Below, one piece after another: positions 48,087 to 56,399 of a DNA stretch of 64,000 nt. Both the position numbers and the translations under genes were made by a program. The notes beneath the pieces are model-generated. The model did not search any database, was not told the origin of the DNA, and was given only the letters and a program-made list of their open reading frames with translations. The number at the start of each line of letters is the position of its first letter. The first letter of the stretch is position 1. The stretch is from NCBI RefSeq assembly GCF_023700755.1, contig NZ_JAMKOJ010000007.1:141613-205612 (forward strand), in the 5' to 3' direction. This DNA is from Allorhizobium sonneratiae (GTDB lineage Bacteria > Pseudomonadota > Alphaproteobacteria > Rhizobiales > Rhizobiaceae).

Positions 48087-48830
48087 ATGCATATGGAACT
48101 CCTTGAGCCATCAGGCGGTCAAGGGATTCGAAATCTGGCGTCGAACAGGTCTGAGGGACAAGCTGTCCGTGATGCCATGATCGGACAGCTATCATCGGCA
48201 GCCGCTTTGGGAAATATCCGTAACTGCATGCGCCTATTGGCTGATTATGCCGGTGCGTCGCATTATCTCCTGGCGCGCTATGATCTCATTCAGGACAATG
48301 GTCTTGATTTTGTGGTGACGGCAAACTGGCCTTTCGATCTCGTGCGCGGACTTGCCGCAGATATGGTGATCTCAGCGACGCGTGTGACGGAGCTGGAAAA
48401 ATGCCTGACACTGATGCAGGCCAAATTTGGCATGTTGCCTGACGAGCTTGATGTGCCGGACGGTGTCAGCCGTCAATATTGTTCCGTTCTTTTCAATGTC
48501 GGTCGCTCACGGCTGGGATTCGTTCTTCTGCTGCCCGAAGGCTATGTTATTTCGCCAGAACGGCTGCGGGATGTCGGTCTTCTGGCGGCCTATTGTGTCA
48601 GTCTGTCGTCGGCAAGGTCTCAAAAAGCGGATCGTGACTTCGAATTGACCGAACGGGAACTTGAATGCCTGTTCTGGATTGCGGAAGGCAAGACCAGCGA
48701 TGAAATTGCGACCATTCTGGGCATTTCGCGCAACACGATCAACAATTACATCACCAGCGTCATGCGTAAGACGGCAACCAAGACCCGATCCGAGGCAATT
48801 GCCTATGCGGTTCGGAACAATCTTGTTTGA
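48087..48830 (+). CDS. visN: Motility master regulator VisN (LuxR family)
   Basis: VisN is one half of the VisNR heteromer that sits at the top of the flagellar, motility and chemotaxis hierarchy in rhizobia. The 247-residue protein has an N-terminal ligand-type domain resembling autoinducer-binding domains (about residues 30-170). A C-terminal LuxR helix-turn-helix follows (LTERELECLFWIAEGKTSDE ... ISRNTINNYI, about 185-240). The ATG follows GAAAGGGGAG. visR begins 12 bases after its stop, and the pair lies next to fliF as in Sinorhizobium. Confidence 0.93.
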   Translation: MHMELLEPSGGQGIRNLASNRSEGQAVRDAMIGQLSSAAALGNIRNCMRLLADYAGASHYLLARYDLIQDNGLDFVVTANWPFDLVRGLAADMVISATRVTELEKCLTLMQAKFGMLPDELDVPDGVSRQYCSVLFNVGRSRLGFVLLLPEGYVISPERLRDVGLLAAYCVSLSSARSQKADRDFELTERELECLFWIAEGKTSDEIATILGISRNTINNYITSVMRKTATKTRSEAIAYAVRNNLV

Positions 48831-48842
48831 GAAAGAGGGAAT

Positions 48843-49586
48843 ATGGCGTTTAATGCAGATATATCCAGTGGCCGCATGACGGCCGGGGGTGATCCGCGCG
48901 TACGGATGGTTTCTGCCAGAAGCGACCTTTTTCCGCGTTTGATCGCCATGCAGAAAGCCTTAGGCGCCCGCAGTTTTGCCGTCTTCCGGGTCGCAGGCTC
49001 CGGACTGCCGCGCAAACGCAGCCTGCATTGCGATTTTGAAAGCTGGACCGTGGGTGTCAACAGCGATGCCTTTATCGGTTGCTATGGTGATCTGTTATTG
49101 ACCCATCTTGATGACCTGCTGCTGCCGCTGGTCTGGAGTAGCAAGGATGAAGTGGTTTGCTGTGGCAGCAGGAGTTTCACCGCTTTTATGAGCCGTCTTC
49201 CCACGACGTCACTGTCTTATGGCGGCATTGCCTTTCCCGTGCGGCTCGGCACTGTGGGCAACGGTTATGTCATTTTTGCCTTTCAGGCGACGGTGGACCT
49301 GTCTGCAGATGTGATTATCGACATCCATAATCGCTGCTGCCGTTTAATGGTGGATCTTATTGCTGTCAGTGAACGTAAAAATGCACCCTCGGAGGCTTTG
49401 AGCGATCGGGAAATCGCCTGTCTGCAATTGGCAGGCGACGGTCGGATCAGTGAAGAGATTGCCGAAAATCTCGGCCTGTCTGTGCATACGGTCAATGCCT
49501 ATCTTGGATCGGCGACCATCAAGCTCGATTCGGTCAATCGTATCCAGGCGATCGCCAAGGCCATACGCCTTGGTTATATTACCTGA
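48843..49586 (+). CDS. visR: Motility master regulator VisR (LuxR family)
   Basis: This is the partner of VisN, also 247 residues. The C-terminal LuxR-type helix-turn-helix is clear (LSDREIACLQLAGDGRISEE ... LSVHTVNAYLGSA). The N-terminal domain is related to that of VisN, so the two probably arose by duplication. The ligand, if any, is unknown. The gene ends the motility block: the next gene is on the opposite strand. Confidence 0.92.
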   Translation: MAFNADISSGRMTAGGDPRVRMVSARSDLFPRLIAMQKALGARSFAVFRVAGSGLPRKRSLHCDFESWTVGVNSDAFIGCYGDLLLTHLDDLLLPLVWSSKDEVVCCGSRSFTAFMSRLPTTSLSYGGIAFPVRLGTVGNGYVIFAFQATVDLSADVIIDIHNRCCRLMVDLIAVSERKNAPSEALSDREIACLQLAGDGRISEEIAENLGLSVHTVNAYLGSATIKLDSVNRIQAIAKAIRLGYIT

Positions 49587-49632
49587 ATAGGGATGATTCA
49601 ACTGACTGTTCAATCCCGGCGGATTGAAGAGA

Positions 49633-50754
49633 TTATGCCCGGGACTCGTTTTTTGCGTCCTGTGCCTCGATCAGCCATTCCCGCCAGATGGTCACCAGAA
49701 TGGCCATGATGACCGGACCGACAAACAGGCCGAGCAGGCCCATTGTCTTCACACCGCCGACCAGTCCGAAAAAGGTCGGCAGGAAAGGCAGCTTGATCGG
49801 GCCGCCGACCAGGCGCGGACGCAAGGTCTTGTCGACGATAAACAGTTCCAGCGTGCCCCAGGCCAGAAGGCCGAGACCGGCAATCAACGATCCCTTTGCG
49901 GCCAGATAGATCGACATCAGCGTAAAGCAAAGTGGAGCGCCACCTGGGATCAGCGCCATGAAACCGGTGATGATGCCGAAGGTAACGGGAGAGGAGACGC
50001 CGGCAATCCAGTAGGCGCAGCCCAGAACAATGCCCTCACCAACGGCAATCATGGTCATGCCGGTCACGGTGGAACTGATGGTCATCGGAACAAGGCGTGA
50101 CACTCTTGTCCAGCGGCTCGGCAGGATCCGCTCGCCGACCGTATCCACCTGCGCCACGATGCGCTCGCCGTCGCGATAGACAAAAAACAGCGAGATCAGC
50201 ATGAAGAGCAGGGTCAGTATGCCATGGAAGGCGGAACTGCCGATCACGAGAATGCCGCGATAGATGGTGCCGATATTGGCGCCGCTGACCAGTTGCACCA
50301 CTTCGCCCAAGGAACCGGGATGTCCGACATATTGATCCCAGTGGCCGGCAAGCCACGGTCCGGCAAATGGGATCTGAATGATCCAGTCGGGAACCGGGGC
50401 GCCGATTTCATTGGCTTTCAGTGCCCAGGCGCCCCAATGCTTGATTTCGTTGACTGCGTAAAGCCCGGCCAGCGTGATCGGCGTGACGATGAAGAAGACG
50501 ACAAAGATAATCGCCACGGTCGCGCCGACCGTCCGGTTCCCCTTTGTCAGGGACAGGATACGCCGGTAGAGTGGCCAACTGGCAATGCCGATAACGGTCG
50601 CGGCCAGAATAGGCACGACAAAGCCATAAAAGAAGTAGACCCCCGCCAGCAGAATGGCGACGAGCAGCCAGCGGGCGGCCGATGTCGGGCCAATCAGGGC
50701 ATTACGCTCTGATGGAAGCCTGCGCACGGGATGAGGAGTGGGTTGGTTCGCCAT
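49633..50754 (-). CDS. AI-2E family transporter
   Basis: This 373-residue membrane protein has about eight hydrophobic segments, including an early pair (WLLVAILLAGVYFFYGFVVPI) and the late LGLLAWGTLELFIVDKTLRP. IPGGAPLCFTLMSI and the final GLLGLFVGPVIMAILVTIWR are family features. AI-2E proteins were first linked to autoinducer-2 export, but many members act on other substrates or as Na+/H+ antiporters. I chose the ATG of MANQPTPHPVRR. It is convergent with visR, 46 bases apart. Confidence 0.9.
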   Translation of the reverse strand: MANQPTPHPVRRLPSERNALIGPTSAARWLLVAILLAGVYFFYGFVVPILAATVIGIASWPLYRRILSLTKGNRTVGATVAIIFVVFFIVTPITLAGLYAVNEIKHWGAWALKANEIGAPVPDWIIQIPFAGPWLAGHWDQYVGHPGSLGEVVQLVSGANIGTIYRGILVIGSSAFHGILTLLFMLISLFFVYRDGERIVAQVDTVGERILPSRWTRVSRLVPMTISSTVTGMTMIAVGEGIVLGCAYWIAGVSSPVTFGIITGFMALIPGGAPLCFTLMSIYLAAKGSLIAGLGLLAWGTLELFIVDKTLRPRLVGGPIKLPFLPTFFGLVGGVKTMGLLGLFVGPVIMAILVTIWREWLIEAQDAKNESRA

Positions 50755-50930
50755 CTCTGTTTTCGCGTTTCTTATGCTCACCTGTTCACTCCAAAATCGA
50801 GGGGCTTGCAAGCTTTGCCCTCACCGATGCGCGGTTCGCCCGGCTCTGTCCTCGGGATTTTACGTCTTAAATCCAAAAAGCTCGTGAAAATATGACATCA
50901 ACACGGCAAGGTGAGGATTTTCTATCCCTA

Positions 50931-51031
50931 GAGCGCGATTCGATCTGATTGCATCAGATCGGCGCTCCAAGATTTTCTTTTTGAAGCACAATCTTATCGA
51001 TACTCGTTTCACTCCGTTCGGATTGTGCTCT
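50931..51031. repeat. RIME-like two-hairpin intergenic repeat
   Basis: The first hairpin is GAGCGC ... GATCTGAT-TGC-ATCAGATC ... GCGCTC (50931-50967). A linker CAAGATTTTCTTTTTG joins it to a second hairpin with arms AGCACAATC and GATTGTGCT. This two-part plan with a GATTTT-type linker is that of rhizobial intergenic mosaic elements. It occupies most of the 320-base gap between the transporter start and the tRNA; nothing else is seen there. Confidence 0.65.
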
Positions 51032-51076
51032 CAAGCAAAGAAGCTTGGTTTCCTGTACGACAAGCTCTGGGCGATA

Positions 51077-51153
51077 TGGTGATCCCGACGCGATTCGAAC
51101 GCGTGACCCTCAGATTAGGAATCTGATGCTCTATCCTGCTGAGCTACGGGACC
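51077..51153 (-). tRNA. tRNA-Arg (anticodon CCU)
   Basis: Read on the minus strand, GGTCCCG pairs with CGGGATC as the acceptor stem and CCA is encoded at the 3' end. The D arm is AGCTCAGCAGGATAGAGC. The anticodon arm is TCAGA-TTCCTAA-TCTGA, so the anticodon is CCT. The T arm contains the standard GTTCGAATC. The total is 77 bases. No integrase or attachment duplication is seen beside it. Confidence 0.96.
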
Positions 51154-51209
51154 ATCATGCTCCTCCATACAAAACCGGCGCATGAAAGCCAAGTCCTTTC
51201 ATCATGCAC

Positions 51210-52379
51210 TCAGGCAGGGCCGAGCCTTTGCTCGCACAGCTTGGCCCAGTAGGAAATGCCATAGGCGATCGCGTCGTCATTGAAGTCATAGGCAGGATTG
51301 TGCAGCCCGGCCGTATCCCCGTTGCCGATCATGATATAGGCGCCGGGGCGGGCCTTGAGCATGAAAGCGAAATCCTCTCCGGCCATAGAGGGCTCGACCG
51401 CGGTGTTAACATTGGCCGCGCCTGCGATGTCGATGGCGGCGCGGGCAGCGTAATCGGTTTCCTGCGGATGATTGCTGGTGACGGGGCAGGGGCGCTCATA
51501 AACGACTTCGGCGCTTGCTCCGTGGGCGGCGGCGATGCCGGTGGCGATTTCGCGGATGCGCCGTTCGGCGAGGTCCTGCATAGCGTCGTCATGGGTGCGG
51601 GCCGTGCCGGTCAGATGTGCTTCTTCAGGAATGATGTTATGGGTTGTGCCAGCCTGAAAACGGGTGACGGAAATCACCAGCGAGTGGACTGGATTGGCAT
51701 TGCGCGCCGCGATCAGTTGCAGGTTCGTGACGATTTCCGCCCCGATGGCAATCGGGTCGATGGCGCGATGTGGTTCGGCGGCATGGCCGCCCCGGCCCTT
51801 GATGGTGATGAAGAATTTGTCGGGCGCGGCCATGATGCCGCCCTTGCGCATGGCAAATGTGCCGACGGCCATGCCCGGCATATTGTGCATGCCATAGACT
51901 TCCTCGATGGCGAAGCGTTCCATCAACCCATCCTTGATCATGGCATCGGCGCCGGCGCCACCTTCCTCGGCGGGTTGAAAGATGACCGCCACCGTTCCGG
52001 TAAAGCTGCGGGTCTCTGCCAGATAGCGGGCTGCGCCCAGAAGCATGGCAGTGTGGCCGTCATGACCGCAGGCATGCATCATGCCTTGCCGCTGGGATGC
52101 CCATGGTTTGCCGGTGATTTCAGACAAGGGAAGGGCGTCCATGTCGGCCCTGAGGCCGATCACCCTGCCGGATGCTCCGCTGCGGCCATGAATGAGGCCA
52201 ACCACACCGGTTTTGCCCAGGCCTTCGACAATCTCGTCCACACCGAAGCTCTTCAATTTTTCGGCAACAAAGGCGGCGGTGTCGTGGACATCGTAAAGCA
52301 GTTCCGGGTTCTGGTGCAAATAGTGCCGCCATTCCCGTACATCGGCTTCCAGTTCGGCGGCTCGGTTCAAAATGGGCAT
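51210..52379 (-). CDS. M20 family amidohydrolase (aminoacylase/hippurate hydrolase type)
   Basis: This 389-residue metallopeptidase-like hydrolase removes acyl groups from N-acyl amino acids or similar amides. The metal site is seen in MHACGHDGHTAMLLG (Cys and His ligands), and FQPAEEGGAGADAMI supplies the catalytic glutamate. GRGGHAAEPHRAIDP in the dimerisation lid is typical of the M20D group. It has no signal peptide. The exact substrate (hippurate, N-acetyl amino acids or an auxin conjugate) cannot be told. It is divergent from the carboxypeptidase gene, with about 190 bases between. Confidence 0.92.
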   Translation of the reverse strand: MPILNRAAELEADVREWRHYLHQNPELLYDVHDTAAFVAEKLKSFGVDEIVEGLGKTGVVGLIHGRSGASGRVIGLRADMDALPLSEITGKPWASQRQGMMHACGHDGHTAMLLGAARYLAETRSFTGTVAVIFQPAEEGGAGADAMIKDGLMERFAIEEVYGMHNMPGMAVGTFAMRKGGIMAAPDKFFITIKGRGGHAAEPHRAIDPIAIGAEIVTNLQLIAARNANPVHSLVISVTRFQAGTTHNIIPEEAHLTGTARTHDDAMQDLAERRIREIATGIAAAHGASAEVVYERPCPVTSNHPQETDYAARAAIDIAGAANVNTAVEPSMAGEDFAFMLKARPGAYIMIGNGDTAGLHNPAYDFNDDAIAYGISYWAKLCEQRLGPA

Positions 52380-52568
52380 AGGACTTCCTGATCACATGCT
52401 TGGGAAGCTGGTGCTTTCCGGCTTTATCCTGCGAAGTTGCGATTGACGCGGCGATGTTGCTTTGCCATTGCTTCGCCATGTCATGTCTTATAGGGCATAT
52501 GGTGGCGCGTTGCGAGAGACATTCGCCGCAGCCGGAAACATACCCGTCAAGAGAGGTTGCTGTTTCTC

Positions 52569-53672
52569 ATGATCTTGAGTCTCGTCCGGCGCAGCGTTGC
52601 CGTTTTGGCCCTGTTCGCTCTGTTGATACCTGCCGTTGCCGCGGCAAATCCCATTCTGGTCGTCGATGTCAACACCATGACGGTGCTGCAGCATCAGGAC
52701 AGCTTCAAGAAGTGGTATCCGGCTTCGCTGACCAAGCTGATGACGGCCTATGTCACCTTTCGCGCCCTGAAAACGGGCGAGGTGACACTCAACAGCGAAG
52801 TGACGATGACGCCGCTCGCCTCGGCACAGGCCCCGTCTAAAATGTATTTCCGCCCCGGCGCGAAGATGACCCTCGACAATGCGCTGAAGATGATGCTGGT
52901 CAAATCCGCCAATGATATCGCCATGGCGATTGCCGAACGGATTGGGGGCAGCGAGGCAGGTTTCGTCCAGCGGATGAATGCGGAAGCCGCCCGCCTCGGT
53001 CTTGCTTCCACCCATTACGTCAATCCGAACGGTCTGCCGGAGGCGGGGCAATATACCTCGGCCCGCGATCTGGCCGTTCTGGCGGTGACGATCCGGCGCG
53101 AATTTCCGCAATATTCCGGCTATTTCCGTATCGAGGCGATCAACACCGGCAAGCATGTCTATCCGAATGTCAACATGCTGATCGGCCGTTTCGACGGAGC
53201 AGACGGGATGAAGACCGGTTATATCTGCGCCTCTGGCTATAATCAGGTTACCTCCGCCACCCGCAATGGTCGCACATTGCTGTCCGTCGTGCTTGGTGCC
53301 GACAGTCTGATGGCGCGGGCCGATATGTCTGCCGATCTCTTGCAGAAATATTTCGATGAGCCGCAGGCTCGCGGTATTCCGCTTGCCGCCCTTCGTCCCG
53401 AAAGCCCGGAAGGGCTGGACGCCGTCAATGATATTTCGGCTGAAATCTGCTCGACGGAAGCGCGCAAGAGACGCAGCGAGACCCGTGATCCGAGCGGTCG
53501 TCTCAAGCCGCAATCGCCCTATATTCATGAGATGACAGCACCACCCGTCACCGTCTTTGCCGGCCTCATTCCCGGAACCGAGCCGCCGGCGCCAACACCG
53601 GTCAAGAACAAGAAGGCCTCGCTGAAGCAGATGAGTGGTGTGCCCATGCCGTCGCAACGGCCTGGGAATTAA
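52569..53672 (+). CDS. D-alanyl-D-alanine carboxypeptidase (S11 family)
   Basis: This penicillin-binding protein trims the terminal D-alanine of peptidoglycan stem peptides in the periplasm. A signal peptide ends near residue 26 (PAVAAA). The three active-site motifs are S53-L-T-K56, S113-A-N115 and K215-T-G217. The C-terminal part (about 295-367) is short, proline-rich and basic, without the usual PBP5 beta domain or a clear membrane anchor. The start ATG follows TTTCTC, with an in-frame TTG four codons earlier. The CobW-like gene follows 39 bases later. Confidence 0.93.
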   Translation: MILSLVRRSVAVLALFALLIPAVAAANPILVVDVNTMTVLQHQDSFKKWYPASLTKLMTAYVTFRALKTGEVTLNSEVTMTPLASAQAPSKMYFRPGAKMTLDNALKMMLVKSANDIAMAIAERIGGSEAGFVQRMNAEAARLGLASTHYVNPNGLPEAGQYTSARDLAVLAVTIRREFPQYSGYFRIEAINTGKHVYPNVNMLIGRFDGADGMKTGYICASGYNQVTSATRNGRTLLSVVLGADSLMARADMSADLLQKYFDEPQARGIPLAALRPESPEGLDAVNDISAEICSTEARKRRSETRDPSGRLKPQSPYIHEMTAPPVTVFAGLIPGTEPPAPTPVKNKKASLKQMSGVPMPSQRPGN

Positions 53673-53711
53673 AGAGGCTGAAGACGAAACCACGTTAAGG
53701 ACGCTCATCTC

Positions 53712-54884
53712 ATGGCCGCCTTTGCCGATCGCATTCCCGTTTCGATCCTGACCGGTTTTCTCGGAGCGGGCAAATCGACCTTGCTCAACCGGCTCTTGAA
53801 AGATCCCGCCATGCGGGACGCCGCGGTGATCATCAACGAGTTCGGCGAGGTCGGGATCGACCATCTTCTGGTTGAGTCCTCGGGCGATTCGATGATTGCG
53901 CTTTCCGATGGCTGCCTGTGCTGTACGGTGCGCGGTGAGCTGATTGATACGCTTGCCGAACTGATGGATGCCATGCAGACGGGCCGGATTGCCCGACTGT
54001 CGCGGGTGGTTATTGAAACCACCGGTCTGGCCGACCCGGCGCCGGTCATGCAGTCGGTCATCGGCCATCCGGTTCTTTCGCAGTCTTTTCAGCTTGAGGG
54101 GGTGGTGACGGTGGTCGATGCGATCCATGCGCTTGCCACGCTTGACAGCTATGAAGAGGCGCGGCGGCAGGTGGCGGTGGCGGACCGGTTGGTGCTGAGC
54201 AAAACACACGCGGGTGACCGCCCCGCTCTCGATGCCGTTCATCACCGATTACGGGCGCTTAATCCACGTGCTCCGATTGTTATGGCCGAGAGCGATGCCG
54301 CCGGACAGGCTGACCTTTTGCAGACCGGGCTTTACGATCCCGCGACCAAATCTGCCGATGTCATGGGTTGGCTTCTGGACGAGGCGGACGATCCAGATCA
54401 CCATCATGACCATGACCATGACCATGACCATGACCATGACCATGACCATGACCATGACCATGCTCACCATCACCATCACCATCACCATCATGATCATTCG
54501 CGTCATGGCGACAGTATTCGCTCCTTTTCATTGCTTCATGATGGTTTGATTGCACCGGTGGCGCTGGAGATGTTCATTGATCTCCTGCGCTCTGCCCACG
54601 GTCCGAAGCTTTTGCGCATGAAAGCGATTTTCGCCCTGAGTGACAATCCGGACCGGCCTCTCGTCATTCATGGGGTGCAGAGCATGTTTACCCCGCCTCA
54701 TCGCCTTGCAGCCTGGCCTGATCAGGCTGACCGGCGCAGCCGCATGGTTCTGATTGTCGATGGTCTGGATGAGGATTATGTCCGTTCCTTGTTCGACAGT
54801 TTTACAGGCAAAATTGGTGTTGATCGTGCCGATCGTCAGGCGCTTGACAGCAATCCGCTCGCTATCCCCGGAATGAAATTCTGA
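53712..54884 (+). CDS. CobW/COG0523 family GTPase with a His-Asp repeat
   Basis: This is a 390-residue G3E GTPase of the metal-chaperone kind. Walker A is GFLGAGKS (15-22), the metal motif is C68-L-C70-C71, and INEFGEVGIDH and VIETTGLADP are also conserved. The base-recognition motif reads S163-K-T-H166, where aspartate is normal in place of the histidine. A histidine-rich loop (about residues 230-262) contains nine His-Asp pairs and then nine consecutive histidines. Such loops bind zinc, cobalt or nickel. COG0523 proteins typically deliver zinc, and often belong to Zur regulons, but no Zur site was recognised. A second domain (about 270-380) is the CobW C-terminal domain. Confidence 0.92.
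   Translation: MAAFADRIPVSILTGFLGAGKSTLLNRLLKDPAMRDAAVIINEFGEVGIDHLLVESSGDSMIALSDGCLCCTVRGELIDTLAELMDAMQTGRIARLSRVVIETTGLADPAPVMQSVIGHPVLSQSFQLEGVVTVVDAIHALATLDSYEEARRQVAVADRLVLSKTHAGDRPALDAVHHRLRALNPRAPIVMAESDAAGQADLLQTGLYDPATKSADVMGWLLDEADDPDHHHDHDHDHDHDHDHDHDHDHAHHHHHHHHHDHSRHGDSIRSFSLLHDGLIAPVALEMFIDLLRSAHGPKLLRMKAIFALSDNPDRPLVIHGVQSMFTPPHRLAAWPDQADRRSRMVLIVDGLDEDYVRSLFDSFTGKIGVDRADRQALDSNPLAIPGMKF
54405..54458 (+). repeat. Nine perfect tandem CATGAC hexamers inside the CobW-like gene
   Basis: The hexanucleotide CATGAC is repeated nine times without a change, encoding (His-Asp)9. Because the unit is six bases, slippage would change length in whole codon pairs without a frameshift. The following CACCAT units (His runs) extend the low-complexity tract to about 54490. 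Confidence 0.95.
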
Positions 54885-55204
54885 GCGGTTCTCGCGCATG
54901 CCTGACGTGCTCGGGTTTTCTATAAGGCGTGACGGCACCATTCCTTAAGATCCAGTGAGATTTAAGGAATTATACAGCATATTCAAATCTTTACTTGAAT
55001 TTCTGTTTAGAGTTGTGCCTTGCACAATAAACCCCTTAAAATTTATGGATTCCTGTTTGAGATGTGGAATAAAATCCTTTATTCATTCTGATTATTTTGA
55101 ATTTCTATATTAAAATCAATACTCAAGGCATTGTTGCGCTAAAAGTTTATTCACCCTGTTTTTGAGCATTATATGAATAAAATCCTATTTTGGGAGATTT
55201 CATT
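54885..55204. other. AT-rich gap with a partial dispersed repeat
   Basis: At 54937-54977 CCATTCCTTAAGATC and GATTTAAGGAATTATACAG form the second-hairpin half of the dispersed repeat. The remaining 220 bases are strikingly AT-rich compared with the rest of the window and contain no gene I can support. The promoter of the DnaA-like gene must lie in it. Confidence 0.5.
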
Positions 55205-55570
55205 ATGCTCGATATTCCATCAGATAGTTCCTTGTCGGCTGATATCGCCACACGTGCCCTTTGCCATAGCGTTAACAGAGTGACCGATGAGGTTATGGGA
55301 CTTCTTGCGCATCCCGCACTTCAGCGCAGCAATCGCCGTCGGCACAGAAGTCAGGTGCGGCAGATTTCCATGTATCTGTGCCATGTGGTTCTAGGGCTTC
55401 CACAAAACGAGGTGGCCCTGGCTTTTGGCTATGATCGCAGCACAGTCAGCTATGCCTGCCATGTGATCGAAGACCGCCGCGATAACAAGGCGCTGGACGA
55501 GTTGTTGATAGGGCTGGAGCGGATTGTCTCTGCCATGTCGAGCGTTGCGAAAGGATATCGCTATGAATGA
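55205..55570 (+). CDS. Small DnaA-domain-IV-like helix-turn-helix protein
   Basis: This 121-residue protein consists mainly of a DNA-binding domain like domain IV of the replication initiator DnaA. RRHRSQVRQISMYLCHVVLG (46-65) matches the first helix region, and FGYDRSTVSYACHVIEDRR (74-92) matches the DnaA-box-reading signature F-G-x-R-D-H-S-T-V-x-x-A. The AAA+ domain is absent, so it cannot initiate replication itself. It could bind DnaA boxes or related sites as a regulator. I chose the ATG at 55205. Its last 8 bases overlap the start of the DUF6456 gene, so the two are translated together. Confidence 0.85.
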   Translation: MLDIPSDSSLSADIATRALCHSVNRVTDEVMGLLAHPALQRSNRRRHRSQVRQISMYLCHVVLGLPQNEVALAFGYDRSTVSYACHVIEDRRDNKALDELLIGLERIVSAMSSVAKGYRYE

Positions 55571-56342
55571 GCGAAAAAGCATGGCGCGGCTCTTGCGTCT
55601 GGCCAATCGCAAGGTTGTGGCGCGGCAGGAGGCTGATGACAGTGTCGGAATCTTCCGGCGTGAGGACGACATGCTGCTTGCGCGCTTTCCTGCGGCAATG
55701 CTGCGCAAGGCACTTGCCGATGGCTTGCTGCGCCAGCAGGGGGAGAGGCTGGAAACCCTGCCGGAAGCGGCGGCATTCCTCCTGCGCATGGAGCAGGCGC
55801 AGGCTCAGGAGGGTTTTTCCGCCCAGCATGGCGAGCGGGCAGAGATCCGCATCGATGGACCGGAAGGCTGGCAGACTGCGACGCATAATCGCGATCACTC
55901 GACACTATCAGCTCTATTCCGACTGAAAGATCGGAATGGACAGTCTTATTTCCCGCAGGACGCTCTAGCTGCTGGCGAAAAGCTGGCTGCGGATTTTGAA
56001 AAGGGCCAATTGCAACCCCGCATGACCGCCTCTTGGCAGCCAAGGCTTGCGCAAAAGCAGAAAGGCCGTCCTGTCACGCCGGATTTATGCGATACCGCGC
56101 TCTCGGCCCGAAACCGGGTGAATGCTGCCATCGATGCGCTTGGTCCTGAGCTTTCCGGCGTTGTGCTCGATGTCTGCTGTTTCGGCAAAGGGCTGGAAAG
56201 CGTGGAACGGGAACGGCAATGGCCGGCCCGTTCCGCCAAGCTGATGCTCAAGACCGGGCTTCTGGCGCTCGCTCGTCATTATGAGCCACCGCGATCTCGG
56301 TCGATGCCGATCCGTGTTTGGACGGAAGCGGCCATGCGATAG
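55563..56342 (+). CDS. DUF6456 domain protein
   Basis: This 259-residue soluble protein matches by pattern the alphaproteobacterial DUF6456 family. The N-terminal part (about 1-90) is basic and helical, with NRKVVARQEADDSVGIFRR. The conserved C-terminal part (about 175-245) has ALSARNRVNAAIDALGPELS and VERERQWPARSAKLMLKTGL, a helical segment that looks like a DNA-binding or antiterminator-type fold. Its function is unknown. The start overlaps the DnaA-like gene, which strongly suggests a joint role. Weak similarity to phage-derived regulators is only an impression. Confidence 0.78.
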   Translation: MNERKSMARLLRLANRKVVARQEADDSVGIFRREDDMLLARFPAAMLRKALADGLLRQQGERLETLPEAAAFLLRMEQAQAQEGFSAQHGERAEIRIDGPEGWQTATHNRDHSTLSALFRLKDRNGQSYFPQDALAAGEKLAADFEKGQLQPRMTASWQPRLAQKQKGRPVTPDLCDTALSARNRVNAAIDALGPELSGVVLDVCCFGKGLESVERERQWPARSAKLMLKTGLLALARHYEPPRSRSMPIRVWTEAAMR

Positions 56343-56399
56343 AACGTGTCCTGACGGAAAAGCGGTTGCCATTTTGCCTGGCAAACGCTGCTGCGGCTG

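Noticed and set aside
51077..51153. tRNA-Arg as an integration site of a genomic island
   Set aside because: There is no integrase, no duplicated tRNA end and no foreign-looking genes next to it.
52488..54245. A 585-codon open frame antisense to the carboxypeptidase and CobW-like genes
   Set aside because: Both plus-strand genes have complete catalytic motifs, so the antisense frame is a by-product of codon bias.
54405..54490. The CATGAC tandem array as a CRISPR or minisatellite
   Set aside because: Units are six bases with no spacers and lie in frame inside a gene, encoding the His-Asp metal loop.
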